7,203 bases of DNA from Clostridia bacterium (GCA_900753295.1 CAADYQ010000077.1:1-7203); one strand, 5' to 3'. Positions 1-5,235 are shown, counted from the first letter of the stretch. Notes: a model not told the origin generated them from the sequence alone. Program-made: numbers and translations.

Positions 1-153
1 CGGTTTGGCGGGATCGCCCGCCACGACCGTGTTTGCCTCAACGTTTTTTGTTACGACGCTTCCCGCGCCTACTACTGCATTGTCGCCTATTGTTACGCCG
101 AGCAGCACGATCGCCCCCGCGCCATTGGTTTTTTTGGCTTTTACGGCGGTAAA
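1..153 (-). pseudogene. C-terminal remnant of a hexapeptide-repeat acyltransferase, 5'-truncated
   Basis: Read on the minus strand, this frame gives about 51 residues with left-handed beta-helix hexapeptide repeats: NGAGAIVLLGVTIGDNAVVG, then AGSVVTKNV and TVVAGDPAKP. That is the typical C-terminal end of acetyl-CoA-dependent O-acetyltransferases of the maltose/galactoside acetyltransferase or capsule-biosynthesis kind. The usual VWIGAGA-type sequence is altered just upstream (KAKKTNGAGA). Nothing resembling the family continues beyond about position 153, where a hairpin and the HxlR stop codon lie, and no start codon with a ribosome binding site is present. The N-terminal two thirds are therefore missing, so I call it a decayed 3' fragment. 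The last few residues lie beyond the left edge. The family is clear from sequence; the acceptor substrate cannot be told. Confidence 0.72.
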
Positions 154-155
154 AC

Positions 156-185
156 GGGGCTGTCGCACATCGGCGCGACAGCCCC
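156..185 (-). terminator. Hairpin terminator downstream of the HxlR gene
   Basis: The arms GGGGCTGTCGC (156-166) and GCGACAGCCCC (175-185) pair perfectly over 11 bp around an 8-nt loop. The hairpin lies 9 nt after the stop codon of the minus-strand regulator. On the minus strand it is followed by only a short T run (GTTTTA), so it is a fair but not ideal intrinsic terminator. It separates the regulator from the acyltransferase remnant. Confidence 0.65.
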
Positions 186-194
186 ATAATGTAT

Positions 195-515
195 TTACAT
201 ACTTTTATAATCGTTGCCCCACTTTGCCATGGCGTCAAGAATGGGACCGAGCGTCTCGCCGAGCGGCGAAAGAGCATATTCCACCCGCGGCGGCACCTCC
301 GGATAGACGGTCCGCGTTATGATGCCGTCCGCCTCCATCTCGCGCAGACTGTCGGTAAGCACCTTCTGGCTGATGCCTTCGAGATCTTTACGAAGTTCGT
401 TGAATCTCCACGGGCGGGCTCGCAGGTTGCGGATAATGAGCAATTTCCATTTGCTCCCGATGAGTTGTACCGTTGTTGCCACGGGGCAGGCAGGCAGTTC
501 TTCTTTTGTCAGCAT
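195..515 (-). CDS. HxlR-family winged-helix transcriptional regulator
   Basis: This 106-residue protein is a single HxlR-type winged helix-turn-helix DNA-binding domain. Diagnostic stretches are CPVATTVQLIGSKWKLLIIR (residues 10-29), RFNELRKDLEGISQKVLTDS (37-56), then LREMEADGIITR and the wing YPEVPPRVEYALSPLG (71-86). The length is normal for the family. Cys10, just before the first helix, sits where redox- or electrophile-sensing members such as YodB, HypR and QsrR carry their reactive cysteine. I chose the ATG at 515 because AAGGAAGG (523-530) stands 7 nt upstream and this is where family homology begins; an upstream in-frame ATG at 578 would add an unconvincing leader. The gene is divergent from the redox/ADP-ribosylation genes and is their likely regulator (inference). 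The family call is secure; the ligand is unknown. Confidence 0.93.
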   Translation of the reverse strand: MLTKEELPACPVATTVQLIGSKWKLLIIRNLRARPWRFNELRKDLEGISQKVLTDSLREMEADGIITRTVYPEVPPRVEYALSPLGETLGPILDAMAKWGNDYKSM

Positions 516-563
516 GATAATACCTTCCTTTATGTTGCATTTGATTTTACATGTTACACTTAT

Positions 564-591
564 ATTATACCATAACATTCGCGTTTTTCAA
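564..591 (-). promoter_or_regulatory. Promoter of the HxlR gene
   Basis: On the minus strand there is an extended -10 box, TGgTATAAT (TATAAT complementary to 564-569), with a -35-like TTGAAA (complementary to 586-591) 16 nt upstream. Transcription would start near 557 and give a leader of about 40 nt. The -35 box lies in the left end of the first promoter repeat, so the divergent promoters are back to back and autoregulation is plausible. Confidence 0.6.
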
Positions 592-713
592 GCCCTTAGT
601 CAAGGGTTACTTTTTTATTACCGAGGCACAAAAAAGTGCGTACTTTACAAGCCCGAAAACCTGTTGTATACTGTTCTTGCAAGCAGGGGAACGGATCCGC
701 CCCGAAGCAAAAA
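581..713 (+). repeat. Promoter/operator direct repeat, copy 1
   Basis: This block matches 1642-1774 at a constant offset of 1,061 bp without gaps. Positions 600-713 agree at 112 of 114 bases, differing only at 660-661; the left 19 bases (581-599) agree at 15. Beyond 713 the copies diverge. The block holds an upstream T-rich stretch, an inverted repeat, a sigma-A promoter and a potentially folded leader. The left flank GCG..TTTTCAAG resembles the coding sequence of a macrodomain N-terminus (A-F-F-K), as copy 2 does more clearly, which suggests the same junction was copied. Confidence 0.95.
627..672 (+). promoter_or_regulatory. Promoter and probable HxlR operator for the MBL-like gene
   Basis: The -35 TTTACA (644-649) and -10 TATACT (667-672) are 17 bp apart. 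Overlapping the -35 is the inverted repeat AAAGT-GCGT-ACTTT (633-646), and just upstream GCAC-A6-GTGC (627-640) forms a second overlapping inverted repeat. An operator across the -35 fits repression by an HxlR-type protein, and AAGT/ACTT-type half-sites occur among characterised members. The promoter is seen in the sequence; the regulator assignment is inferred from the adjacent divergent gene. Confidence 0.68.
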
Positions 714-740
714 ATCAAAGATAAAACGGGAGATCATATC

Positions 741-1532
741 ATGAACAAGAACACATTCAATCAGGTAAAGCTTACAAAGGGCGAGGTCAGCGTTTACGAT
801 TTCGGCGAAGTAAAGCTGCACGCATATAAAACCAACGATTTCATTGACGATGAGGTCTTCATCGTTGAAAAAAACGGCAAGGCTGTTGTTATCGAATCGC
901 CCTGCTTCCATGACAATATTTCCGAGCTGACCGCATATCTGAAGGATATGACGGTCGAGGGCATACTTGTCGCCTACCACGGCGCCGGGGCGACCTTTTT
1001 GCCCGATGTGCCGAAGTACGCTACCGAAAATGCCATGGAATATTCCGCAAACGGCGGCGGCAAGGCGCTCATCACAAATTTCACGGCCGCATTCGGTGCG
1101 TCATTTGACAACACCGTTCATAATATCACCAATGTCATCGGTGAAGGCAGGGTGACAATCGGCGGCATAGAATTTGTCATTCACCCGACGCATGAGGCGT
1201 TTGACATTGAGATCCCGGAGATCAACGCGGTGTACACGCATATGCTCGGGCATGACTGCCACTCCATCGTGGCGGGCGCCGGGCATGCCGATGCCATCAT
1301 CGCTCAGCTTCGCGGGTATCTCGAAAAGGGATACTGCCTGATCCTCACCTCGCACTACACGCCTGAGGATCTCAAGGACGCCGAAACGAAGATAGCATAC
1401 CTTGAAGCGCTGAAGGCAATCGCCGCGGAGAGCGGCAACGCCGCCGACTTCAAGACTAAGGTGTCCGCGCGCTATCCGCAGTATTCGGGGCAGAATTACC
1501 TTGATATGACCGCCGGCTTCTTCTTTGACTGA
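741..1532 (+). CDS. Metallo-beta-lactamase-fold-like protein with degenerate metal site
   Basis: This 263-residue soluble protein has no signal peptide or membrane segment. The layout suggests the MBL fold: strands VFIVEKNGKAVVIESPCF (39-56), LVAYHGAGATF (77-86) where an active enzyme would carry HxHxDH, and a late VYTHMLGHDCHSIV (164-177). Then come LILTSHYTPEDL (200-211) and a terminal helix with KIAYLEALK. Several histidines remain (80, 148, 151, 167, 171, 174, 205) but the canonical metal motif is not visible, so catalysis is uncertain. GGGAG (728-732) is 8 nt upstream of the chosen ATG. The gene is transcribed from promoter copy 1, and its stop is 4 nt before a truncated macrodomain fragment. 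Similar proteins may be annotated only as hypothetical or MBL fold. The gene is certain; the fold assignment is moderate. Confidence 0.72.
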   Translation: MNKNTFNQVKLTKGEVSVYDFGEVKLHAYKTNDFIDDEVFIVEKNGKAVVIESPCFHDNISELTAYLKDMTVEGILVAYHGAGATFLPDVPKYATENAMEYSANGGGKALITNFTAAFGASFDNTVHNITNVIGEGRVTIGGIEFVIHPTHEAFDIEIPEINAVYTHMLGHDCHSIVAGAGHADAIIAQLRGYLEKGYCLILTSHYTPEDLKDAETKIAYLEALKAIAAESGNAADFKTKVSARYPQYSGQNYLDMTAGFFFD

Positions 1533-1613
1533 CAGGATGCAAAGCGAAAAAAGGCTGTATCTGATCCGCGCACTTTTAAGGGAACGGCGGGAGGATCTGT
1601 CCGTTCCACAGGA

Positions 1614-1639
1614 GGAGCAGGCGCAAAAGCGCCTGCTCC
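1614..1639 (+). terminator. Perfect 11-bp hairpin inside the macrodomain remnant, possible terminator
   Basis: GGAGCAGGCGC and GCGCCTGCTCC pair perfectly around an AAAA loop. The sequence following (1640-1660) is CTTTTC- and CTTTTTC-rich but has no uninterrupted T tract directly after the stem. It could end transcripts of the MBL-like gene before promoter copy 2. The equivalent part of the intact macrodomain gene (3396-3420) does not form this perfect stem. Confidence 0.45.
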
Positions 1640-1641
1640 GC

Positions 1642-1774
1642 GCGCTTTTCAAGCGCTTTTTCAAGGGTTACTTTTTTATTACCGAGGCACAAAAAAGTGC
1701 GTACTTTACAAGCCCGAAAAAATGTTGTATACTGTTCTTGCAAGCAGGGGAACGGATCCGCCCCGAAGCAAAAA
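1642..1774 (+). repeat. Promoter/operator direct repeat, copy 2
   Basis: Second copy of the block at 581-713, with offset 1,061 bp throughout. The core 1661-1774 differs only at 1721-1722 (AA for CC), inside the promoter spacer. After 1774 a one-base change in the A run ends the match. The left end is fused to the macrodomain remnant. Confidence 0.95.
1688..1733 (+). promoter_or_regulatory. Promoter and probable HxlR operator for the NTF2-like/ferredoxin/macrodomain/SirTM genes
   Basis: The -35 TTTACA (1705-1710) and -10 TATACT (1728-1733) are 17 bp apart. The inverted repeat AAAGT-GCGT-ACTTT (1694-1707) overlaps the -35, and GCAC-A6-GTGC (1688-1701) precedes it. All are identical to copy 1, so both transcription units should respond to the same regulator. 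The long leader carries TTGC..GGGG..CCCC..GCAA pairing potential. Confidence 0.68.
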
Positions 1775-1857
1775 TCCAAATCACAAAGGTATAAGCAATG
1801 AGCATTTTCAAAAAGCTGTTCGGTATCCGCAAAAATGATATGAAAGAGGTAATCAAA

Positions 1858-2631
1858 ATGACAAACACACAGAAAGCACTCGAACTGATTCACACATTCG
1901 CAACCGGAGACACCGAAAAAGCAGCAAGCCTGCTTGCCGAAGGATACATTCAGCACAACCTTGCTTACGGCACGGGAAGAGACGCATTTGTCGGCTCGGT
2001 GGCTTATCTTGCATCTGCTCCGGTAAAAACCACGGTAAACAATATCCGCGCTTTTGAAGACGGCGACAAGGTTTTCCTTCAGACGGTTTACAACTTCGCA
2101 GGCGCAGGAGAGCAGGTTGCCTTTGACATCTTCCGCTTTGACGAAAACGGAAAGATTGCAGAGCACTGGGATAACCTTGCGGCAAAAGCAGATCCCAATC
2201 CTTCGGGAAGAACGCAGATCGACGGCACTAAGGAAATAAAGGACACGGACAAGACCGAGGCGAACCGTGCGCTTGTCAAGAACTTCCTCTACGATGTTAT
2301 GCAGGGTAAGCGTCCCGAAAAGACACCGGATTATTTTGACGGCGACACCTACCTTCAGCACAATACCGGCATTGCCGACGGCCTTTCCGGGCTCGGTGCC
2401 GCACTTGCGGCTCTTGCCGAGCAGAACATTCAGATGATCTACACCGTCACGCATCAGGTGCTGGCACAGGGCAACTTTGTTCTTGCCGTCAGCGAAGGGA
2501 CCTTCGGCGGTGCGCCGACCTCCTACTATGATCTTTGGAGAATGGAAAACGGCAAGATCGCCGAACACTGGGATGTGATGGAAACCATCGCCGACAAATC
2601 CACTTGGCAGAATCAGAACGGCAAATTCTAA
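1858..2631 (+). CDS. Tandem NTF2-like (SnoaL-type) domain protein
   Basis: This 257-residue soluble protein is made of two related NTF2-like/SnoaL halves. The first (about 1-110) contains ALELIHTFATGD, YIQHN (30-34), GRDAF and FDENGKIAEHWDNL (94-107). The second (about 133-247) repeats this with YLQHN (165-169), a VLAQGNFVLAVSEG strand and MENGKIAEHWDVM (229-241). The duplicated NGKIAEHWD motif is direct evidence of internal duplication. Such cone-shaped folds bind small hydrophobic molecules or act as isomerases or hydrolases; the substrate is unknown. I prefer the ATG at 1858 because AAAGAGG (1843-1849) is 8 nt upstream and the fold starts there. An in-frame ATG at 1798 with AAAGG upstream would add 20 residues (MSIFKKLFG...) and cannot be excluded. 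It is the first gene behind promoter copy 2, and a hairpin follows it. Confidence 0.9.
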   Translation: MTNTQKALELIHTFATGDTEKAASLLAEGYIQHNLAYGTGRDAFVGSVAYLASAPVKTTVNNIRAFEDGDKVFLQTVYNFAGAGEQVAFDIFRFDENGKIAEHWDNLAAKADPNPSGRTQIDGTKEIKDTDKTEANRALVKNFLYDVMQGKRPEKTPDYFDGDTYLQHNTGIADGLSGLGAALAALAEQNIQMIYTVTHQVLAQGNFVLAVSEGTFGGAPTSYYDLWRMENGKIAEHWDVMETIADKSTWQNQNGKF

Positions 2632-2635
2632 ACTT

Positions 2636-2682
2636 GCGGTTTCGCCCCGCAGGGATTTCTCCTGCGGGGCATAGCCGCTTTT
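2636..2682 (+). terminator. Intergenic two-tier hairpin, possible attenuating terminator
   Basis: GCCCCGCAGG (2644-2653) pairs with CCTGCGGGGC (2661-2670) over 10 bp around a 7-nt loop. An outer GCGG (2636-2639) can pair with CCGC (2675-2678), followed by TTTT (2679-2682). The T tract is short, and the next gene follows within 12 nt without an obvious promoter, so partial termination or mRNA end protection is more likely than a full stop. Confidence 0.6.
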
Positions 2683-2693
2683 CGGAGGGAACA

Positions 2694-3308
2694 ATGAACT
2701 GTTTGGCTTTTTTGGAAAAAGAGATTCATTCCGTTATTATGGCAACGGTAGATGACCTGGGACTTCCCGTTACCTGTGCTGTGGATATTATGGACAGCGA
2801 TGATAACGGATTGTATTTTCTCACTGCCAAGGGAAAAGGCTTTTATCATCGGCTTGTAAAGCAAGGCTATGCTGCGCTGACCGGAATGAAAGGCAGCGAT
2901 ACCATGTCCTGCGTTGCCGTATCCGTTCGGGGCAAGGTCGAGGAGATCGGAAACGAACGGCTCGACCGACTGCTTAATAAGAATCCGTATATGCTTGAAA
3001 TCTATCCGACCGAGCAGTCCCGTGAGGTGCTGACGGTTTTCCGTCTTTACGAGGGCGACGGAGAATGGTTTGACCTATCCAAAAAGCCGATTGAACGCCT
3101 TGCCTTTTCGGTCGGCGGTACAAATTTAACCGCACATGGCTATGTGATTACGGAGCGCTGCATAGGCTGCGGAATGTGCGGAAACGTCTGTCCGCAAAAC
3201 TGTATTGATTTTGAAAAAACGCCTGCTGTAATTATTAAGGAGCATTGTTTGCATTGCGGAAATTGCTTTTCCGTTTGCCCGCAGAAAGCAATCATAAAAG
3301 AGAGATAG
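2694..3308 (+). CDS. PPOX-type FMN-binding-like domain fused to 2[4Fe-4S] ferredoxin
   Basis: This is a 204-residue cytoplasmic redox protein. Residues 1-140 look like the split-barrel pyridoxamine-5'-phosphate-oxidase-like flavin-binding family: MATVDDLGLPVTCAVDI (16-32), LYFLTAKGKGFYHRLVKQGY (40-59), VAVSVRGKVEEI (74-85). Residues 150-200 form a bacterial-type ferredoxin with two CxxCxxCxxxCP motifs: Cys156, 159, 162, 166 and Cys185, 188, 191, 195. Electrons could pass between clusters and a flavin or bound substrate; the partner is unknown. GGAGGG (2684-2689) directly precedes the ATG, a strong start. One base separates its stop from the macrodomain ATG, so the two are surely cotranscribed and probably translationally coupled. 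The architecture is clear; the substrate, and whether FMN is bound, is not. Confidence 0.9.
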   Translation: MNCLAFLEKEIHSVIMATVDDLGLPVTCAVDIMDSDDNGLYFLTAKGKGFYHRLVKQGYAALTGMKGSDTMSCVAVSVRGKVEEIGNERLDRLLNKNPYMLEIYPTEQSREVLTVFRLYEGDGEWFDLSKKPIERLAFSVGGTNLTAHGYVITERCIGCGMCGNVCPQNCIDFEKTPAVIIKEHCLHCGNCFSVCPQKAIIKER

Positions 3309-3309
3309 T

Positions 3310-4110
3310 ATGACGCAGAGTGAAAGAAGATTATACCTGATAACGGAATTGAAAAAAGAAAATCGGCAATATGCGGAGTTGCCTGTTCCGTTAGATACGG
3401 CACAGCAAAAGCTACTGCTCCGTGCGCTTTTCAATGTCCGGCCGCCGAAACCCTGCGACGCGGAGTTTCTGCGGGTACAGGACGAATATCTGCGGGAAGA
3501 AACGCGGCGAAAGGGCGTGACCGACCTTGCCGACCTTGCGCCGATCCGGCCCGATATTTATTTGTGGCAAGGCGACATAACTACGCTGAAATGCGACGCT
3601 ATCGTCAACGCCGCGAACAGCGCCCTGCTCGGTTGCTTCTGCCCGAATCACGGGTGCATCGACAATGCGATACACACCTTTGCGGGCGTTCAGCTCCGCC
3701 TCGCCTGCGCGGAGCTTATGGCAAAGCAGGGGCATGACGAGCCGACGGGACAGGCTAAGCTCACGCCGGCGTTCGATCTGCCCTGCCGGTATGTCATCCA
3801 CACGGTCGGACCGATCGTCGGCGGGCGGCTGACCGAGAGGGACTGCGAACTGTTGCGCTCCTGCTACCGCTCCTGCCTTGCGTTGGCGGATGAAAAGCGG
3901 CTCGAAAGCATTGCCTTCTGCTGCATTTCCACCGGGGAATTTCATTTTCCGAACGAGAGGGCGGCGGAAATTGCGATCCGGACGGTCGGAGAGTACAAAG
4001 CGGAGACTGAAAGTAAGATCAAGGTGATATTTGATGTTTGGAAGAACGAGGATCATGAAATCTATGACCGACTGCTCGGCGCAGACCGAAAAGCTGAGGG
4101 CAGCGCTTGA
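3310..4110 (+). CDS. Zinc-dependent macrodomain protein, probable mono-ADP-ribosyl hydrolase
   Basis: This 266-residue protein has an N-terminal helical extension (1-80, starting QSERRLYLI) followed by a macrodomain. Family signatures are LWQGDIT (85-91), DAIVNAANS (96-104), GCFCPNHGCIDNAIH (108-122), YVIHTVGPIV (161-170) and ISTGEFHFP (206-214). The C-x4-H-x-C set (Cys109, His114, Cys116) fits the zinc site of the macrodomains encoded with class M sirtuins. Those enzymes remove the ADP-ribose that SirTM attaches. A role in reversing the modification made by the next gene product is therefore well supported by family and linkage, not proven here. The ATG lies one base after the preceding stop with only weak AAAGAGAG upstream, which suggests coupling. 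The 3' end overlaps the SirTM gene by about 56 nt. A truncated second N-terminus lies at 1537. Confidence 0.93.
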   Translation: MTQSERRLYLITELKKENRQYAELPVPLDTAQQKLLLRALFNVRPPKPCDAEFLRVQDEYLREETRRKGVTDLADLAPIRPDIYLWQGDITTLKCDAIVNAANSALLGCFCPNHGCIDNAIHTFAGVQLRLACAELMAKQGHDEPTGQAKLTPAFDLPCRYVIHTVGPIVGGRLTERDCELLRSCYRSCLALADEKRLESIAFCCISTGEFHFPNERAAEIAIRTVGEYKAETESKIKVIFDVWKNEDHEIYDRLLGADRKAEGSA

Positions 4111-4906
4111 CGAAGCCGACGCGCTCGTCATCGGCGCGGGCGCGGGGCTTTCGACCTCGGCGGGATTCACCTACGACGGCGAGCGGTTCCGTAAATATTT
4201 TGCCGATTTTGAGGCAAAATACGGCTTTCACGATATGTATTCGGGCGGATTTTATCCGTATGCATCGCCGGAGGAGCATTGGGCATATTGGAGCCGGTAT
4301 ATTCTCATCAACCGCTACACCGACGCGCCGAAGCCGGTCTATGAAAACCTGCTCCGGCTCGTGAGGGATAAGGATTATTTCGTCATCACCACGAACGTCG
4401 ATCACTGCTTTCAAAAGGCGGGCTTTGATAAAAAGCGGCTGTTCTACACACAGGGCGACTATGGGCTGTTCCAGTGTAGCGAGCCGTGCTGCCGGGAGAC
4501 GTGGGACAATGAAGCGGTCATACGGCAGATGGTCGCAGAGCAGAAGGACATGAAGATACCGTCCGCGCTCGTCCCGCGCTGCCCGCACTGCGGCAAGCCG
4601 CTGACGATGAATCTGCGTGCGGACGGCAGCTTTGTCGAGGACGAGGGCTGGCATGAGGCTGCCGGGCGGTATGCAAACTTCCTGCGCACGAGAGAGGGAC
4701 AGAAAATTTTGTTTCTGGAGCTGGGCGTCGGATACAACACGCCCGTCATAATAAAGTATCCGTTCTGGCAGATGACGGCGAAAAACCCCCGCGCGACATA
4801 TGCCTGCATCAACCGCGGCGAGGTATTCTGCCCCGCGGAGATAGCGGACCGGGCGGTGTGCATCGACGGGGATATCGGGGATATCCTCGCCCGGATACAC
4901 GGATAA
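4055..4906 (+). CDS. sirTM: Class M sirtuin (SirTM), protein mono-ADP-ribosyltransferase
   Basis: This 283-residue cytoplasmic protein uses NAD+ to ADP-ribosylate a protein; studied SirTM members modify lipoylated GcvH-L. Seen here: the Rossmann NAD loop GAGAGLSTSAGF (27-38), ITTNVDHCF (111-119), and YTQGDYG (131-137), where classical deacetylase sirtuins have a catalytic His (Gln133 here). Also present are zinc cysteines in QCSEPCC (140-146) and CPHCG (176-180), LTMNLRADGSFVEDEGWH (183-200), and LELGVGYNTPVIIKYPFW (221-238). The His-to-Gln change and Asn114 are the class M hallmarks and argue against deacetylation. The start is ambiguous: ATG 4055 has GAGG only 3 nt away, while ATG 4064 is 12 nt from it; either overlaps the macrodomain gene. 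No GcvH-L or LplA2 is encoded in the operon, so the target is open. It is the last gene before a strong terminator. Confidence 0.95.
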   Translation: MKSMTDCSAQTEKLRAALDEADALVIGAGAGLSTSAGFTYDGERFRKYFADFEAKYGFHDMYSGGFYPYASPEEHWAYWSRYILINRYTDAPKPVYENLLRLVRDKDYFVITTNVDHCFQKAGFDKKRLFYTQGDYGLFQCSEPCCRETWDNEAVIRQMVAEQKDMKIPSALVPRCPHCGKPLTMNLRADGSFVEDEGWHEAAGRYANFLRTREGQKILFLELGVGYNTPVIIKYPFWQMTAKNPRATYACINRGEVFCPAEIADRAVCIDGDIGDILARIHG

Positions 4907-4925
4907 ATCATAGCTATGGCAAGCG

Positions 4926-4971
4926 AAAAACGCGTGCTGCGCTCAGAAAAACGGCGCAAAACGCGTTTTTT
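4926..4971 (+). terminator. Rho-independent terminator of the SirTM operon
   Basis: AAAAACGCGT (4926-4935) pairs perfectly with ACGCGTTTTT (4961-4970), with an inner GCGC/GCGC pairing, and the T tract reaches 4971. It lies 19 nt after the SirTM stop. The A tract on the left arm would also let it act on the opposite strand. Confidence 0.85.
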
Positions 4972-5058
4972 CGGCGTTGCGGAGCGCCTTGTTTGAGATG
5001 TATAGGCGGTATTTCCCGTGCATTGGCGGGGTGGTGTCTCGGCAAAGTGCACAAAAGT

Positions 5059-5080
5059 GAAAAAATGTATACAATTTTTC
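5059..5080. promoter_or_regulatory. Palindromic operator candidate (TGTATACA core), site 1
   Basis: The core TGTATACA (5066-5073) is flanked by A and T runs giving a 22-bp palindrome with one mismatched pair (5065/5074). Its central 15 bases (5062-5076) recur exactly at 6296-6310. GntR-family regulators are known to use TGTATACA-like sites. It ends 10 bp upstream of the -35 box. The regulator is not in the window. Confidence 0.5.
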
Positions 5081-5090
5081 GCGACCGGGA

Positions 5091-5119
5091 TTGACAAACC
5101 CGAAAACGGGTGATATTAT
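5091..5119 (+). promoter_or_regulatory. Consensus sigma-A promoter of the sialidase-like gene
   Basis: A perfect -35 TTGACA (5091-5096), a 17-bp spacer and -10 TATTAT (5114-5119) make a strong promoter. The spacer contains the inverted repeat ACCCG-AAAA-CGGGT (5098-5111), positioned where a repressor would block RNA polymerase. Confidence 0.82.
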
Positions 5120-5235
5120 ATTACCGAAAGAATTTTCAGTCCGGAGCCGTGCCCCGGTCGCCGCGCGAGCCGCATTGCGAGGCGGCGCATCGAAAAAATG
5201 TTTCTCCGGGAGAATGGGAGGTCCGAAGGATCTGT

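Larger units (their letters stand above)
1537..1794 (+). pseudogene. Truncated N-terminus of a zinc-type macrodomain gene, running into promoter repeat copy 2
   Basis: The open frame starts MQSEKRLYLIRALLRERRED and continues to QKRLLRALFK. It aligns with the first 41 residues of the intact macrodomain protein encoded at 3310 (MTQSERRLYLITELKKENRQ, then QQKLLLRALF). After the shared DNA CTGCTCCG-C/T-GCGCTTTTCAA (1633-1652 against 3415-3434, 19 of 20 identical) homology stops. The frame then simply reads through the promoter repeat to a stop at 1792-1794. All macrodomain sequence is missing, so this is a broken remnant. It sits 4 nt behind the MBL-like gene, as the intact macrodomain gene sits directly behind the ferredoxin-fusion gene, so the same gene order probably existed here once. 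Expression of an 85-residue peptide is possible but unlikely to matter. Confidence 0.8.
4972..5235 (+). other. Intergenic region with control sites and a structured leader
   Basis: I see no gene here. From 4972 to 5058 nothing is recognisable. An operator-like palindrome (5059-5080) and a promoter (5091-5119) follow, and the leader of about 110 nt (from about 5126) has small hairpins: GCCGC/GCGGC near 5170-5190 and TTCTC-CGG-GAGAA near 5201-5214. No known riboswitch is recognised. The ribosome binding site AAGGA is at 5226-5230. Confidence 0.5.

Noticed and set aside
5..322. A plus-strand Thr/Ala/Pro-rich frame at the left edge.
   Set aside because: It is antisense to the acyltransferase remnant and runs through a hairpin; the composition mirrors the opposite strand.
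581..1774. The duplicated block as the ends of an insertion sequence or composite transposon.
   Set aside because: The copies are direct, contain promoters, and enclose no transposase; no terminal inverted repeats or target duplications were seen.
1576..2694. A 372-codon open frame on the minus strand.
   Set aside because: It runs antisense through promoter copy 2, the NTF2-like gene and a hairpin, has no recognisable domain, and the plus-strand gene with duplicated motifs explains the region.
3412..4170. A 252-codon open frame on the minus strand.
   Set aside because: It is antisense to the macrodomain gene and has no family features.
4019..4900. A 293-codon open frame on the minus strand.
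   Set aside because: It is antisense to the SirTM gene, which has clear family motifs; the Arg- and Val-rich translation looks like a shadow.
5126..5235. A riboswitch in the leader of the sialidase-like gene.
   Set aside because: Only short local hairpins are visible, none matching a riboswitch core I can recognise.
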